Shown here: positions 9,021 to 17,292 of the stretch, one piece after another
Layout: each line of letters begins with the position of its first letter
Position numbering within the stretch: position 1 is the first letter of the stretch
NCBI RefSeq assembly: GCF_017114915.1
Contig: NZ_JAAUOE010000022.1
Location: forward strand, 35,776 to 99,775
Reading direction: 5' to 3'
From: Pseudomonas frederiksbergensis
GTDB lineage: Bacteria > Pseudomonadota > Gammaproteobacteria > Pseudomonadales > Pseudomonadaceae
DNA: 64,000 nt
Made by a program: the position numbers and the translations under genes
The notes under the pieces: generated by a model
Told to the model about the DNA's origin: nothing
Databases searched by the model: none
Seen by the model: only the letters and a program-made list of their open reading frames with translations

Positions 9021-9392
9021 ATGTTCAAAGCAACACCCAATCCCCCAGAAACCGATCCGGTTTCCCCCTACGCATCAACCCATTCAAAAAAATTCCACGA
9101 GGCCGCCGAAAAGGCCCTCGATCACTACCTCAAACCGGACGTCGATCAATCACGCAAATGCGCGGATCGCGGCATGCGTATGTTCGTGGTCGCCCCCGAC
9201 ATGAACCCCCAGGCAGTGGCGATTCAGACTTACGAAACGTTTTCTTCGGTCAGCATCCTGTTGCTGGATCTGGCGGAAAGCCTGGAAGACAAGCCGCGGC
9301 ATCTGGCGATGGCGATTTATCAGATGAGTGAGATGGGGTTGTTGCTGGCGGAGAAGGCGCTGGATAACGAGCGGGCGATTGCTGCGGCGTAA
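9021..9392 (+). CDS. Small conserved Pseudomonas protein (DUF6124/DUF3077-like)
   Basis: Start chosen at ATG 9021 (MFKATPNPPETDPVSPYAS), with GAAGGGA 9 bases upstream; an ATG at 9003 is in frame but overlaps that ribosome site. 123 aa, soluble. The opening FKATPNPPET, followed by a helical region ending with LLLDLAESLEDKPRHLAMAI and LLAEKALD, matches a family of uncharacterised small proteins common in fluorescent Pseudomonas; the DUF number is from memory. Its leader holds the TTTAGTCG hairpin. No known function. Confidence 0.7.
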   Translation: MFKATPNPPETDPVSPYASTHSKKFHEAAEKALDHYLKPDVDQSRKCADRGMRMFVVAPDMNPQAVAIQTYETFSSVSILLLDLAESLEDKPRHLAMAIYQMSEMGLLLAEKALDNERAIAAA

Positions 9393-9418
9393 CTGAAATG
9401 TCGGGTGTCTGTTCGGAC

Positions 9419-9514
9419 GCCTTCGCGGGCAAGCCCGCTCCTACGGAGTTTCGTGTCGTCCACAAAGATTGTGTTCGCCGCAGATCCTGTAGGAGCGGGC
9501 TTGCCCGCGAAGGC
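9419..9514. repeat. REPIN: inverted pair of REP palindromes
   Basis: GCCTTCGCGGGCAAGCCCGC at the left and its reverse complement with TGTAGGAGCGGGCTTGCC at the right, about 45 bp apart. This is the common Pseudomonas REP doublet. It lies between convergent genes. Confidence 0.85.
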
Positions 9515-9536
9515 GATCGTGAAGGCGCCGCCGCAC

Positions 9537-9893
9537 TCAGGCCGAAGCCAACGGCTGAAAACTGAAGTACTGCTTCAATGCCTCGACCAATTGCTCATAC
9601 TCCGGCGGTGCCCGTTGCAGGCTGAACCCGGCGTCGTAGTGGTGGGGGGTTGCGTCTTCGTGGCACCACAGGCAGCAGGCGTTGAGGTCGATCACTTGCT
9701 GACAATGACCGTCCATGGGGATTTTCAGGCGCAGGTCGAAATCGGCGCCCACCATCATCGGCAATTGGCTGATCAGCATCAGCCCGTCGTCGGACAGATT
9801 GCCCAGAAAGCCGATAGGCTTGTCGGTGACGCTGTTGAACACTTTGAGAAAATACGGCAGTTGATGCCGCTCGATCCGGCGGTCAGTGAACAT
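9537..9893 (-). CDS. PilZ domain protein
   Basis: 118 aa, a stand-alone PilZ-like domain. The N-terminal RRIERHQLPYFLKV carries the R-x-x-x-R-type c-di-GMP motif, followed by the second half-motif as NLSDDGLMLIS (usual D/N-x-S-x-x-G), then the barrel strand MVGADFDLRLKIP. PilZ proteins bind cyclic di-GMP and pass the signal to partner proteins. The D-D-G in place of S-x-x-G is a mild departure. A GGDEF protein lies 4 kb away in this window. Convergent with the preceding gene across a REPIN. Confidence 0.8.
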   Translation of the reverse strand: MFTDRRIERHQLPYFLKVFNSVTDKPIGFLGNLSDDGLMLISQLPMMVGADFDLRLKIPMDGHCQQVIDLNACCLWCHEDATPHHYDAGFSLQRAPPEYEQLVEALKQYFSFQPLASA

Positions 9894-10051
9894 GCGTTAT
9901 TCGCCATGCAAGGCCCTTGCGCAGGGCCGCACTAATGCTTCGGAACGGGCCTGCTTCTATGGATAGAGGCATGGGCGCGCTCTCCCCGATCCTGGTGCGA
10001 CAGTCCATCCCGTCCGCTGTCGCTTACTGCTACCGATCACAGGTGTTACGT

Positions 10052-10077
10052 CGATTTAGAAGCAAGGCTCTAAATCG
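10052..10077. repeat. Perfect 9-bp hairpin in the 9894-10134 gap
   Basis: CGATTTAGA and TCTAAATCG flank an 8-base loop. It follows the end of the lipoprotein gene at 10135 (minus strand), where a terminator could sit, but no T-run follows. The rest of the gap shows nothing. Confidence 0.4.
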
Positions 10078-10134
10078 ATCCATTGGACTATAGCTCACCA
10101 TGACCGGTCAGCCAGATACTGAATGCCCCGTCAG

Positions 10135-10521
10135 TCAGAACCGGGTCGGGCGCACCGCCGCTGCCGCGCTGCGGGTCGGGTAATGGCCCAGGCTCTGCAG
10201 GGTTTCCAGGCGGGCACGTGCGCGGTAGGCGTATTCGCTTTGCGGGTACGAAGCGATGATGAACTGGTAGGTCTGGGCCGCATCGATGAACAGCTTCTGC
10301 CGTTCCAGGCACTGGCCGCGCATCATCGACACTTCCGGCCACACATACGGCCGCGCGCGGCTGTCGCGTTCGACTTTGGACAACTCCATCATCACCTGCT
10401 CGCAGTTGCCACGATCAAAGGCGCTGTAGGCATTATTCAAATGATGGTTCATCGACCAACGGGTGCAGCCCGTGACGGCGAGGACACTGAGGGCAAGGGC
10501 GGCAATGGGCACGAATCGCAT
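10135..10521 (-). CDS. TPR-type lipoprotein
   Basis: 128 aa. Signal peptide with lipobox LAVTGC (Cys19), so a lipid-anchored envelope protein. The mature part has helix-turn-helix repeats of tetratricopeptide type: LNNAYSAFDRGNCEQVMMEL and GQCLERQKLFIDAAQTYQFI, then SEYAYRARARLETL. Such small TPR lipoproteins often scaffold envelope complexes; no partner is indicated here. Start ATG follows AGGAGATC. Divergent from pykA. Confidence 0.75.
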   Translation of the reverse strand: MRFVPIAALALSVLAVTGCTRWSMNHHLNNAYSAFDRGNCEQVMMELSKVERDSRARPYVWPEVSMMRGQCLERQKLFIDAAQTYQFIIASYPQSEYAYRARARLETLQSLGHYPTRSAAAAVRPTRF

Positions 10522-10693
10522 GGGGGATCTCCTGTCTTGCGCTCTGTATCGACCCGCGGTCGGAAATCTTCAGGACGGTGTGCTGCAAAGTTGTCACGTT
10601 CAATAAAGAAACCAATAAGTAGTGCAAACGAACAATGACTACACCCAAAGACCATAGTAGCCTCTGCTAGCGCTTGAACTCAGGAGTCTTTGC

Positions 10694-12145
10694 ATGTCCG
10701 TCCGTCGTACCAAAATCGTCGCTACCCTTGGCCCGGCCAGTAACTCGCCGGAAGTTCTTGAACAGTTGATTCTGGCTGGCCTGGACGTCGCCCGTCTGAA
10801 CTTCTCCCACGGCACCCCCGACGAGCACAAGGCTCGCGCGAAGCTGGTGCGTGACCTCGCGGCCAAGCACGGTCGCTTTGTCGCCCTGCTGGGTGACCTG
10901 CAAGGCCCGAAAATCCGTATCGCCAAATTCGCCAACAAGAAGATCGAGCTGAAGATCGGTGATCAATTCACCTTCTCCACCAGCCATCCGTTGACCGAAG
11001 GTAACCAGCAAGTGGTCGGTATCGACTACCCGGATCTGGTCAAGGACTGCGGCGTGGGCGACGAGCTGCTGCTCGACGACGGCCGCGTGGTGATGCGCGT
11101 CGACACCGCCACCGCCACCGAGCTGAACTGCACCGTGACCATCGGCGGCCCGCTGTCGGACCACAAAGGCATCAACCGTCGCGGCGGCGGCCTGACGGCA
11201 CCGGCCCTGACCGAGAAAGACAAGGCCGACATCAAGCTCGCTGCCGAGATGCAGGTCGACTACCTCGCGGTGTCCTTCCCCCGTGACGCCGCCGACATGG
11301 AATACGCCCGTCAACTGCGCGACGAAGCCGGCGGCACTGCCTGGCTGGTGGCGAAGATCGAACGCGCCGAAGCCGTGGCCGACGACGAAACCCTCGATGG
11401 CCTGATCAACGCCTCCGACGCGGTGATGGTGGCCCGTGGTGACCTGGGTGTGGAAATCGGCGACGCCGAGCTGGTGGGCATTCAGAAGAAAATCATTCTG
11501 CACGCACGCCGCCACAACAAGGCGGTGATCGTCGCGACCCAGATGATGGAGTCGATGATCCAGAACCCGATGCCGACCCGCGCTGAAGTGTCCGACGTAG
11601 CCAACGCCGTGCTCGACTACACCGATGCCGTGATGCTCTCGGCCGAAAGTGCTGCCGGCCTGTACCCGCTGGAAGCGGTGCAAGCCATGGCGCGCATCTG
11701 CGTCGGCGCTGAAAAGCACCCGACCAGCAAGACCTCCAGCCACCGCATCGGCAAGACGTTCGAACGTTGCGACGAGAGCATCGCCCTGGCCACGATGTAC
11801 ACCGCCAACCACTTCCCGGGCGTGAAGGCGATCATCGCCCTGACCGAAAGTGGCTACACGCCGTTGATCATGTCGCGCATCCGTTCCTCGGTGCCGATCT
11901 ACGCGTTCACGCCGCACCGCGAAGCCCAGGCCCGCGCGGCCATGTTCCGTGGCGTCTACACCGTACCGTTCGACCCGGCGTCCTTGCCGGCCGAGCAAGT
12001 CAGCCAGGCTGCGATTGACGAGCTGCTCAAACGCGGCGTTGTGCAGAAAGGCGACTGGGTCATCCTGACCAAGGGCGACAGCTACCACACCACCGGCGGC
12101 ACCAACGGCATGAAGATTTTGCACGTTGGCGACCCGATGGTCTGA
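10694..12145 (+). CDS. pykA: Pyruvate kinase
   Basis: 483 aa, the usual length of the PykA type. The N-terminus VRRTKIVATLGPASNSPE, LARLNFSHG-type DVARLNFSHGTPDEH, metal- and substrate-binding GDLQGPKIRI, MVARGDLGVEIG, ATQMMESMIQNPMPTRAE and SDVANAVLDYTDAVMLSAES are all present. It converts phosphoenolpyruvate and ADP to pyruvate and ATP in the cytosol. Start ATG 10694 has CAGGAG 8 bases upstream. A strong terminator follows. It heads the conserved block with enoyl-CoA hydratase, ferredoxin reductase, GGDEF and fumarase genes known from other pseudomonads. Confidence 0.97.
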   Translation: MSVRRTKIVATLGPASNSPEVLEQLILAGLDVARLNFSHGTPDEHKARAKLVRDLAAKHGRFVALLGDLQGPKIRIAKFANKKIELKIGDQFTFSTSHPLTEGNQQVVGIDYPDLVKDCGVGDELLLDDGRVVMRVDTATATELNCTVTIGGPLSDHKGINRRGGGLTAPALTEKDKADIKLAAEMQVDYLAVSFPRDAADMEYARQLRDEAGGTAWLVAKIERAEAVADDETLDGLINASDAVMVARGDLGVEIGDAELVGIQKKIILHARRHNKAVIVATQMMESMIQNPMPTRAEVSDVANAVLDYTDAVMLSAESAAGLYPLEAVQAMARICVGAEKHPTSKTSSHRIGKTFERCDESIALATMYTANHFPGVKAIIALTESGYTPLIMSRIRSSVPIYAFTPHREAQARAAMFRGVYTVPFDPASLPAEQVSQAAIDELLKRGVVQKGDWVILTKGDSYHTTGGTNGMKILHVGDPMV

Positions 12146-12167
12146 GTGACCGCTCGCTGAAAAACGA

Positions 12168-12199
12168 AAGCCCCGCCATGTGAATGGCGGGGCTTTTTG
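12168..12199 (+). terminator. Intrinsic terminator after pykA
   Basis: AAAGCCCCGCCAT, a GTGA loop and ATGGCGGGGCTTT run into a T-rich tail, 22 bp after the stop codon. Confidence 0.9.
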
Positions 12200-12234
12200 G
12201 TTTCTGATCAGAGATGCGTGTTGCCTGGGTTGAC

Positions 12235-12330
12235 GCCTTCGCGGGCAAGCCTCGCTCCTACGGGTTTAGCGGTGTCCCCGTATCATGCGAACGACATAAA
12301 TCCGTAGGAGCGAGGCTTGCCCGCGAAGAG
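12235..12330. repeat. REPIN
   Basis: GCCTTCGCGGGCAAGCCTCG and its inverted partner (TAGGAGCGAGGCTTGCCC) about 40 bp apart, between the convergent pykA and enoyl-CoA hydratase genes. Confidence 0.85.
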
Positions 12331-12351
12331 GCCCGCACGGCCACCGCAGAT

Positions 12352-13101
12352 TTAATGCCTGTTGATAAACCCCGACAACACCGCAATCGCCTCCGGCGAA
12401 CGCAACCGCTGGGTGAACAACGCGCCCTCTTCTTCGATCACGTTGCGGATCCGCTCGCGATCCGGCGCTTTCATCAATTGCTTGCTAATACGCACCGCTT
12501 CCGGCGGCAGTTCGTCAAAACGCAACGCCATCTCCCGCGCCTTGGTCAACGCTGCTTCGCCACTGCCCAAAGCCTCGGTCGCTATCCCCCACGCCGCCGC
12601 TTGCTCGCCACTGAACCCCTCACCCAGCAGCAACAACTCCGCCGCTTTGGCCTGCCCGAGCAATCGCGGCAGGATCAGGCTGGAACCGAACTCCGGGCAT
12701 AACCCCAGATTGACGAACGGCGTGCGCAACCGGGCGTCCGCACTGACGTAAACCAGATCGCAATGCAGCAGCATCGTCGTGCCGATCCCCACCGCCACGC
12801 CAGCCACGGCGGCGATCACCGGTTTGCGGCACTCCAGCAAGTTGAGCATGAAGTGAAACGCCGGGCTGTCGAGGTTGCTCGGCGGTTGCTGAATGAAGTC
12901 GGCGATGTCGTTGCCCGCCGTGAAGCACTCGGCGCTGCCGGTGATCAGCACGGCGTTGATCTCCGGATCGCTGTCGGCAAGCCGCAAGCCCTCCGCCAGT
13001 TGGCTGTACATGGCGCGGGTCAGGGCGTTTTTCTTTTCGGGGCGGTTGAGGCGCAGGGTCAGCAAACCGCGTTCGCGTTCGAATCGGATGGCATCGGGCA
13101 T
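12352..13101 (-). CDS. Enoyl-CoA hydratase/isomerase family protein
   Basis: 249 aa, crotonase fold. The oxyanion-hole segments are visible: CFTAGNDIADF (first) and AAVAGVAVGIGTTMLLHCDL (second), followed by the acid residue region LGLCPEFGSSLILPRLLG with Glu in PEFGSS. The second catalytic Glu of true hydratases is not clear, so an isomerase or other crotonase activity is possible. Length and the C-terminal EGFSGEQAAAWGIATE are normal. It is 31 bp downstream of the ferredoxin reductase gene on the same strand and probably co-transcribed. Confidence 0.88.
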   Translation of the reverse strand: MPDAIRFERERGLLTLRLNRPEKKNALTRAMYSQLAEGLRLADSDPEINAVLITGSAECFTAGNDIADFIQQPPSNLDSPAFHFMLNLLECRKPVIAAVAGVAVGIGTTMLLHCDLVYVSADARLRTPFVNLGLCPEFGSSLILPRLLGQAKAAELLLLGEGFSGEQAAAWGIATEALGSGEAALTKAREMALRFDELPPEAVRISKQLMKAPDRERIRNVIEEEGALFTQRLRSPEAIAVLSGFINRH

Positions 13102-13132
13102 GGCGAGTCTCGCGTCGTTAAACGATCAGCGC

Positions 13133-14068
13133 TCAACCATGGGGTACAAAGACATCCGCCAGCAGTTGATTGCGCGGCAAACCGGCCAGGTACAGGCGCC
13201 GGGCAAAGGCGTCGACGCTGTCGGGTGCTCCGCAGACTAAGGCCAGGGTTTGCCGGGAAACAAGGCGCAGTTGCGCCAAAGCGGCGGGCAACTCGGCCGC
13301 GGTCCACAGCTCGACGTTAAGGTTTTCACGCCCCTCGGCCATGGCTTGCAGGGGGTTGGCCAGGTAGTGCTCACCGGCATCATGGGCCAGGTGAATGACG
13401 CGGATGGCGCCCTGGTGATGCTGACGCAAGGCTTCGCGCAAGATGCCGAACAACGGCCCCAGCCCGGTGCCGGCCGCCAGCAGCCACAGCGGTCGGGTAT
13501 TCCAGTCCGGGTCGTAATGCAGTGCCCCGCCACGCAATTCGCCGAGACGGATCGGATCGCCGATTTTCAACTGACGCGCCGCCTCACTGAATGCCCCCGG
13601 TTGGCGGCAATCGAGGTGGAACTCCAGAAAGCGGTCTTCTTCCGGAAGGCTGGCCAGGGAATAGGGGCGCGCCACTTGATCCGCCCACAACACCAGATGC
13701 TGCCCCGCCTGATAGCGCAATGGTCGCTCGGGCGTGAGGCGCAAACGCAGGACGCTGGGGCTCAGCCAATCGCTGGCGGCCACCTGCGCGGCAAGACCGT
13801 CACGCAGTGGGTCAAAGGTTTCGACTTGCAGGTCGTCGACCACCTGGCACTGACAGGCCAACCGCCAACCTTGCCGGCGCTGCTCATGGCTCAAGGCATC
13901 GGGACGGCTGTCGCTGGGCAAGCCCTCGACACATTTGACCAGGCACGCATGGCAACTGCCGGCCCGGCAGCTATAGGGCACCGACACGCCGTTTTGATTC
14001 AGGGCATCGAGCAGGTTGCTGCCCGCCGCCACCGTCCACTGGCGTTCGCCGACCCGTAACTCAGGCAT
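13133..14068 (-). CDS. 2Fe-2S ferredoxin-NAD(P)H reductase fusion
   Basis: 311 aa from ATG 14066-14068 (MPELRVGERQWTVAAGSNLL), with GGGAGAATCTCG upstream; a longer in-frame start at 14170 would sit deep in the GGDEF gene. Residues 1-80 are a plant-type ferredoxin with Cys34, Cys39, Cys42 (SCRAGSCHACLVKC) and Cys72 binding the 2Fe-2S cluster. The rest is a flavoprotein reductase: FAD motif RPYSLAS and NAD(P) motif LLAAGTGLGPLFGILREAL. Such proteins pass electrons from NAD(P)H to oxygenases or other acceptors. The start overlaps the end of the GGDEF gene by 8 bp, so translation is likely coupled. Confidence 0.9.
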   Translation of the reverse strand: MPELRVGERQWTVAAGSNLLDALNQNGVSVPYSCRAGSCHACLVKCVEGLPSDSRPDALSHEQRRQGWRLACQCQVVDDLQVETFDPLRDGLAAQVAASDWLSPSVLRLRLTPERPLRYQAGQHLVLWADQVARPYSLASLPEEDRFLEFHLDCRQPGAFSEAARQLKIGDPIRLGELRGGALHYDPDWNTRPLWLLAAGTGLGPLFGILREALRQHHQGAIRVIHLAHDAGEHYLANPLQAMAEGRENLNVELWTAAELPAALAQLRLVSRQTLALVCGAPDSVDAFARRLYLAGLPRNQLLADVFVPHG

Positions 14069-15179
14069 CGAGATTCTCCCAGGCCGCCGCGCAACGGTTA
14101 CGGCCGTCACGCTTGGCGCGGTACAGCGCCTGATCGGCGCTGTGCAAGGCATCATCCAGATCGTCGCCAAGCTCCAGCAAGGTCATGCCCGCCGACAGGC
14201 TGAGGTCGCACACATCCAGACCGATCAATTCGACATCCATGAACGCAATGCGCAACCGCTCGCAGCACGCCGTCAGGCGCTCGGCGTCGCAATCGGGCAG
14301 CAACACCACGAACTCTTCGCCGCCGTAGCGGGCCAAAACATCGCCATCGCGCAGACAGGCAGTGGCCACCCCGGCGAACGCTTGCAGCACCTGATCGCCA
14401 GCGGCGTGACCATGAACATCGTTGATGCGTTTGAAGTGGTCGAGGTCGATCAGCGCCAACCCATGCACCACACCGATTTCCATGGCGTTCAACTCGCGGG
14501 AGGCCAGGCGCAGGAAATGCCGGCGGTTGAACAGCCCGGTGAGTTCGTCGGTAGCTACCAGGCCTTCGAGCTGGCGCATCATTCCGCGCAACGTGTCCTG
14601 ATGCGCCTGCAAGGCGAACCGCCGCTGACGCATACGCTGGCGCGACAGCTGGACATAGCGGGCGTACAGCACCAGCCAGCCGAGCACCACCAACAGCAGG
14701 CACACCTGCAACAGCGCCAGCGTCGGGTCGGGCAGTTGAAAGTGATAGCCCTCCCACAACGTGATGGCGCTGAAACTGAAAAACACAAACAGTGCACACC
14801 GCAGGAACGCCGTGCGCGACAGATGAAACAGCCCGAACAACAGGATCAGCAGGTAAAACACCAGAAACGCGCCGCGTGCCTCATCCAGATGGGCGATCAG
14901 CCAGGTCTGCCAACCCAGCCCCAGCAGTATTTGCACTTCGGTCAGGCTGGGGTCGGTAAAACGCAAGTTGGCGCCGCTGTAAAACACCGCGAACAATACT
15001 GCCTGGCTGAGCAGCGCCAACACGCTGCCGACCACCATGCCGACGAGGGAGTCATCGTAATGGCCGGTGAAAAACGCCAGCCACAACAGCAGCAAAGCCA
15101 GGGCATAGGTGCCGGCCGCAAGGGCAAAGCGTTTGAGCAAAAGCCGCTGGATGGCGTTATGGGTCAATCGTTGACTCAC
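14061..15179 (-). CDS. Membrane GGDEF diguanylate cyclase (position of SadC)
   Basis: 372 aa. About five to six membrane helices in residues 20-185 (for example YALALLLLWLAFFTG, LALLQVCLLLVVLGWLVL), a short coiled linker, then GGDEF: DELTGLFNRRHFL, ALIDLDHFKRINDVHGH and active-site GGEEF. An RDGD allosteric I-site lies five residues before GGEEF, so an active, product-inhibited cyclase making cyclic di-GMP is expected. The neighbours match those of P. aeruginosa SadC (PA4332), a larger protein, so this may be a positional counterpart. A PilZ gene occurs 4 kb away. Confidence 0.92.
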   Translation of the reverse strand: MSQRLTHNAIQRLLLKRFALAAGTYALALLLLWLAFFTGHYDDSLVGMVVGSVLALLSQAVLFAVFYSGANLRFTDPSLTEVQILLGLGWQTWLIAHLDEARGAFLVFYLLILLFGLFHLSRTAFLRCALFVFFSFSAITLWEGYHFQLPDPTLALLQVCLLLVVLGWLVLYARYVQLSRQRMRQRRFALQAHQDTLRGMMRQLEGLVATDELTGLFNRRHFLRLASRELNAMEIGVVHGLALIDLDHFKRINDVHGHAAGDQVLQAFAGVATACLRDGDVLARYGGEEFVVLLPDCDAERLTACCERLRIAFMDVELIGLDVCDLSLSAGMTLLELGDDLDDALHSADQALYRAKRDGRNRCAAAWENLDA

Positions 15180-15309
15180 CGTGCGTAAGAAGGCTGTCGG
15201 AGTGTCCTACTCTACAGGCCGGATGCCACTTTAGTGGCGAGTCTGATAAATGACCATTCAATTTTTGGGGTAAAAAAACCGGCGTCAAACCCATGACTGA
15301 ATTCCCCCT

Positions 15310-15392
15310 GTAGGAGCTGGCTCGCCAGCGAAGGCGGCCCCAAGCCTTACCGTGCCCATGAACACGCCTTCGCCGGCAAGCCGGCTCCTACA
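15310..15392. repeat. REP pair, GGCTCGCC/GGCAAGCC variant
   Basis: TGTAGGAGCTGGCTCGCCAG at the left and CGCCTTCGCCGGCAAGCCGG with CTCCTACA at the right form an inverted doublet. It is a different REP subtype from those at 9419 and 12235. Confidence 0.8.
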
Positions 15393-15441
15393 GACCTATG
15401 CGACCAACGTTTGATTGTCAACGGATGTACCCGCCTTTGAT

Positions 15442-15466
15442 GCGCGGTATACTGCCGCGCCTTTTT
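15442..15466 (+). terminator. Hairpin with T-run upstream of fumarase
   Basis: GCGCGG, loop, CCGCGC then CTTTTT. It looks like an intrinsic terminator but no plus-strand gene ends before it, so it may be a leader attenuator of the fumarase gene or a chance stem. TATACT in the loop could also be a -10 box. Confidence 0.4.
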
Positions 15467-15578
15467 AGCGTCGCGCCAGCATGCCCGGCGTGCCTTGAAA
15501 GGTGTCTGCGACCGACCGATGCACCCAAGCCGCAGGCACCTTATTGAATGTTCCCGTCTTTTAGAGGAGCGCGACTCG

Positions 15579-17102
15579 ATGACCGTGATCAAGCAAGACG
15601 ACCTGATTCAGAGCGTTGCCGACGCCCTGCAATTCATTTCTTACTACCACCCCGTGGATTTCATCCAGGCGATGCACGAGGCCTACCTGCGTGAAGAATC
15701 GCCGGCAGCCCGCGATTCCATCGCGCAAATCCTGATCAACTCGCGCATGTGCGCCACCGGCCACCGCCCGATCTGCCAGGACACCGGTATCGTCACCGTG
15801 TTCGTGCGCGTAGGCATGGACGTACGTTGGGATGGCGCCACCATGGGCCTGGACGACATGATCAACGAAGGCGTGCGCCGGGCTTACAACCTGCCGGAAA
15901 ACGTCCTGCGTGCCTCGATCCTCGCCGACCCGGCGGGTGCTCGCAAGAACACCAAGGACAACACCCCGGCCGTTATCCACTACTCCATCGTTCCGGGTAA
16001 CACCGTGGAAGTGGACGTGGCGGCCAAGGGCGGCGGTTCCGAGAACAAGTCGAAAATGGCCATGCTCAACCCGTCCGACTCGATCGTCGACTGGGTACTG
16101 AAGACCGTTCCGGAAATGGGCGCCGGCTGGTGCCCACCGGGCATGCTCGGCATTGGCATCGGCGGCACCGCCGAGAAAGCTGCCGTGATGGCCAAGGAAG
16201 TGTTGATGGAGTCCATCGACATTCACGAGCTCAAAGCGCGCGGCCCGCAGAACCGCATCGAAGAAATGCGCCTGGAGCTGTTCGAGAAGGTCAACCAGTT
16301 GGGCATCGGCGCCCAGGGCCTGGGTGGCCTGACCACCGTGCTCGACGTGAAGATCATGGATTACCCGACCCACGCCGCTTCCCTGCCGGTGTGCATGATC
16401 CCCAACTGCGCCGCCACCCGTCACGCGCACTTCGTGCTCGACGGCTCCGGCCCGGCCTCCCTGGAAGCGCCACCGCTGGACGCCTACCCGGAAATCGTCT
16501 GGGAAGCCGGCCCATCGGCCCGTCGCGTCAACCTCGACACCCTGACCCCGGAAGAAGTGCAAAGCTGGAAGCCGGGCGAAACCGTCCTGCTCAACGGCAA
16601 GATGCTCACCGGTCGCGACGCCGCGCACAAGCGCATGGTCGAGATGCTGAACAAGGGCGAAACCCTGCCGGTGGACCTCAAGGGTCGCTTCATCTACTAC
16701 GTCGGCCCGGTTGATCCGGTGCGCGAAGAAGTGGTTGGCCCGGCCGGTCCGACTACCGCCACGCGGATGGACAAGTTCACCCGTCAGATCCTCGAGCAAA
16801 CCGGCCTGCTGGGCATGATCGGCAAATCCGAGCGCGGCCCGACCGCAATCGAAGCGATCAAGGACCACAAAGCCGTGTACCTGATGGCGGTCGGCGGCGC
16901 GGCTTACCTGGTGGCCCAAGCCATCAAGAAATCCCGCGTGGTGGCGTTCGCCGAACTGGGGATGGAAGCGATCTACGAGTTCGACGTCAAAGACATGCCG
17001 GTGACCGTTGCGGTCGACAGCAAAGGTGAGTCGGTACACATCACCGGGCCTGCGATCTGGCAGCAGAAGATCAGCGAAAGCCTGGCGGTGGAAGTGCAGT
17101 AA
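15579..17102 (+). CDS. fumA: Fumarate hydratase class I (4Fe-4S)
   Basis: 507 aa from ATG 15579, with AGAGGA 10 bases upstream. It interconverts fumarate and malate in the TCA cycle. Cluster-binding cysteines lie in GHRPICQDTG (Cys66), GWCPPGMLGIGIGG and MIPNCAATRHAHFVLDGSG; the C-terminal half carries the beta domain (GRFIYYVGPVDPV, GPTTATRMDKF, GKSERG). Length is that of FumA-type one-chain enzymes. It closes the conserved core block and ends at a strong terminator. Confidence 0.96.
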   Translation: MTVIKQDDLIQSVADALQFISYYHPVDFIQAMHEAYLREESPAARDSIAQILINSRMCATGHRPICQDTGIVTVFVRVGMDVRWDGATMGLDDMINEGVRRAYNLPENVLRASILADPAGARKNTKDNTPAVIHYSIVPGNTVEVDVAAKGGGSENKSKMAMLNPSDSIVDWVLKTVPEMGAGWCPPGMLGIGIGGTAEKAAVMAKEVLMESIDIHELKARGPQNRIEEMRLELFEKVNQLGIGAQGLGGLTTVLDVKIMDYPTHAASLPVCMIPNCAATRHAHFVLDGSGPASLEAPPLDAYPEIVWEAGPSARRVNLDTLTPEEVQSWKPGETVLLNGKMLTGRDAAHKRMVEMLNKGETLPVDLKGRFIYYVGPVDPVREEVVGPAGPTTATRMDKFTRQILEQTGLLGMIGKSERGPTAIEAIKDHKAVYLMAVGGAAYLVAQAIKKSRVVAFAELGMEAIYEFDVKDMPVTVAVDSKGESVHITGPAIWQQKISESLAVEVQ

Positions 17103-17120
17103 AGGCTTTCCCCCTCGATA

Positions 17121-17161
17121 AAAAGGCCGGGCGATCAGCAATGATCGTCCGGCCTTTTTTT
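17121..17161 (+). terminator. Intrinsic terminator after fumarase
   Basis: AAAAAGGCCGG ... CCGGCCTTTTTTT with an inner GATCA/TGATC stem, 18 bp after the stop. It isolates the Tc B operon, whose control motif starts 32 bp later. Confidence 0.92.
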
Positions 17162-17192
17162 CGCCTGTCATAAGGTGGCGCGCGCCAGGCAC

Positions 17193-17210
17193 CTATCAGA
17201 TTTGACAGGT
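17193..17210 (+). promoter_or_regulatory. Tc-locus motif, copy C
   Basis: CTATCAGATTTGACAGGT, one mismatch from copies A and B, 82 bp before the likely start of the Tc B gene and pointing toward it. It contains TTGACA, a perfect -35 hexamer at 17202-17207; 17-20 bp further on, TCTGTT/TGTTAG could serve as -10. The GTGGGAAAAGTTAC flank of copies A and B is absent. Confidence 0.6.
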
Positions 17211-17292
17211 TACGCCCCGTACGAGCTCTGTTAGCGTGGGATCTCACCGGCATTCCACGCTTCCCTGCCCCCGGTTCACAGGTTCGCTTGCC

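Larger units (their letters stand above)
15180..15578. other. Intergenic region between the GGDEF and fumarase genes
   Basis: About 400 bp between divergent genes. It holds a REP pair at 15310-15392, a hairpin with T-run at 15442-15466, and the leader of the fumarase gene. No gene is visible. Confidence 0.6.

Noticed and set aside
10667..12124. Long open frame antisense to pykA
   Set aside because: Low-complexity His/Gly/Val-rich translation typical of the opposite strand of a GC-rich gene; pyruvate kinase motifs are unequivocal on the plus strand.
15561..17192. 543-codon open frame antisense to fumarase
   Set aside because: Shadow of a high-GC coding sequence; no domain, and it would cross the fumarase terminator.
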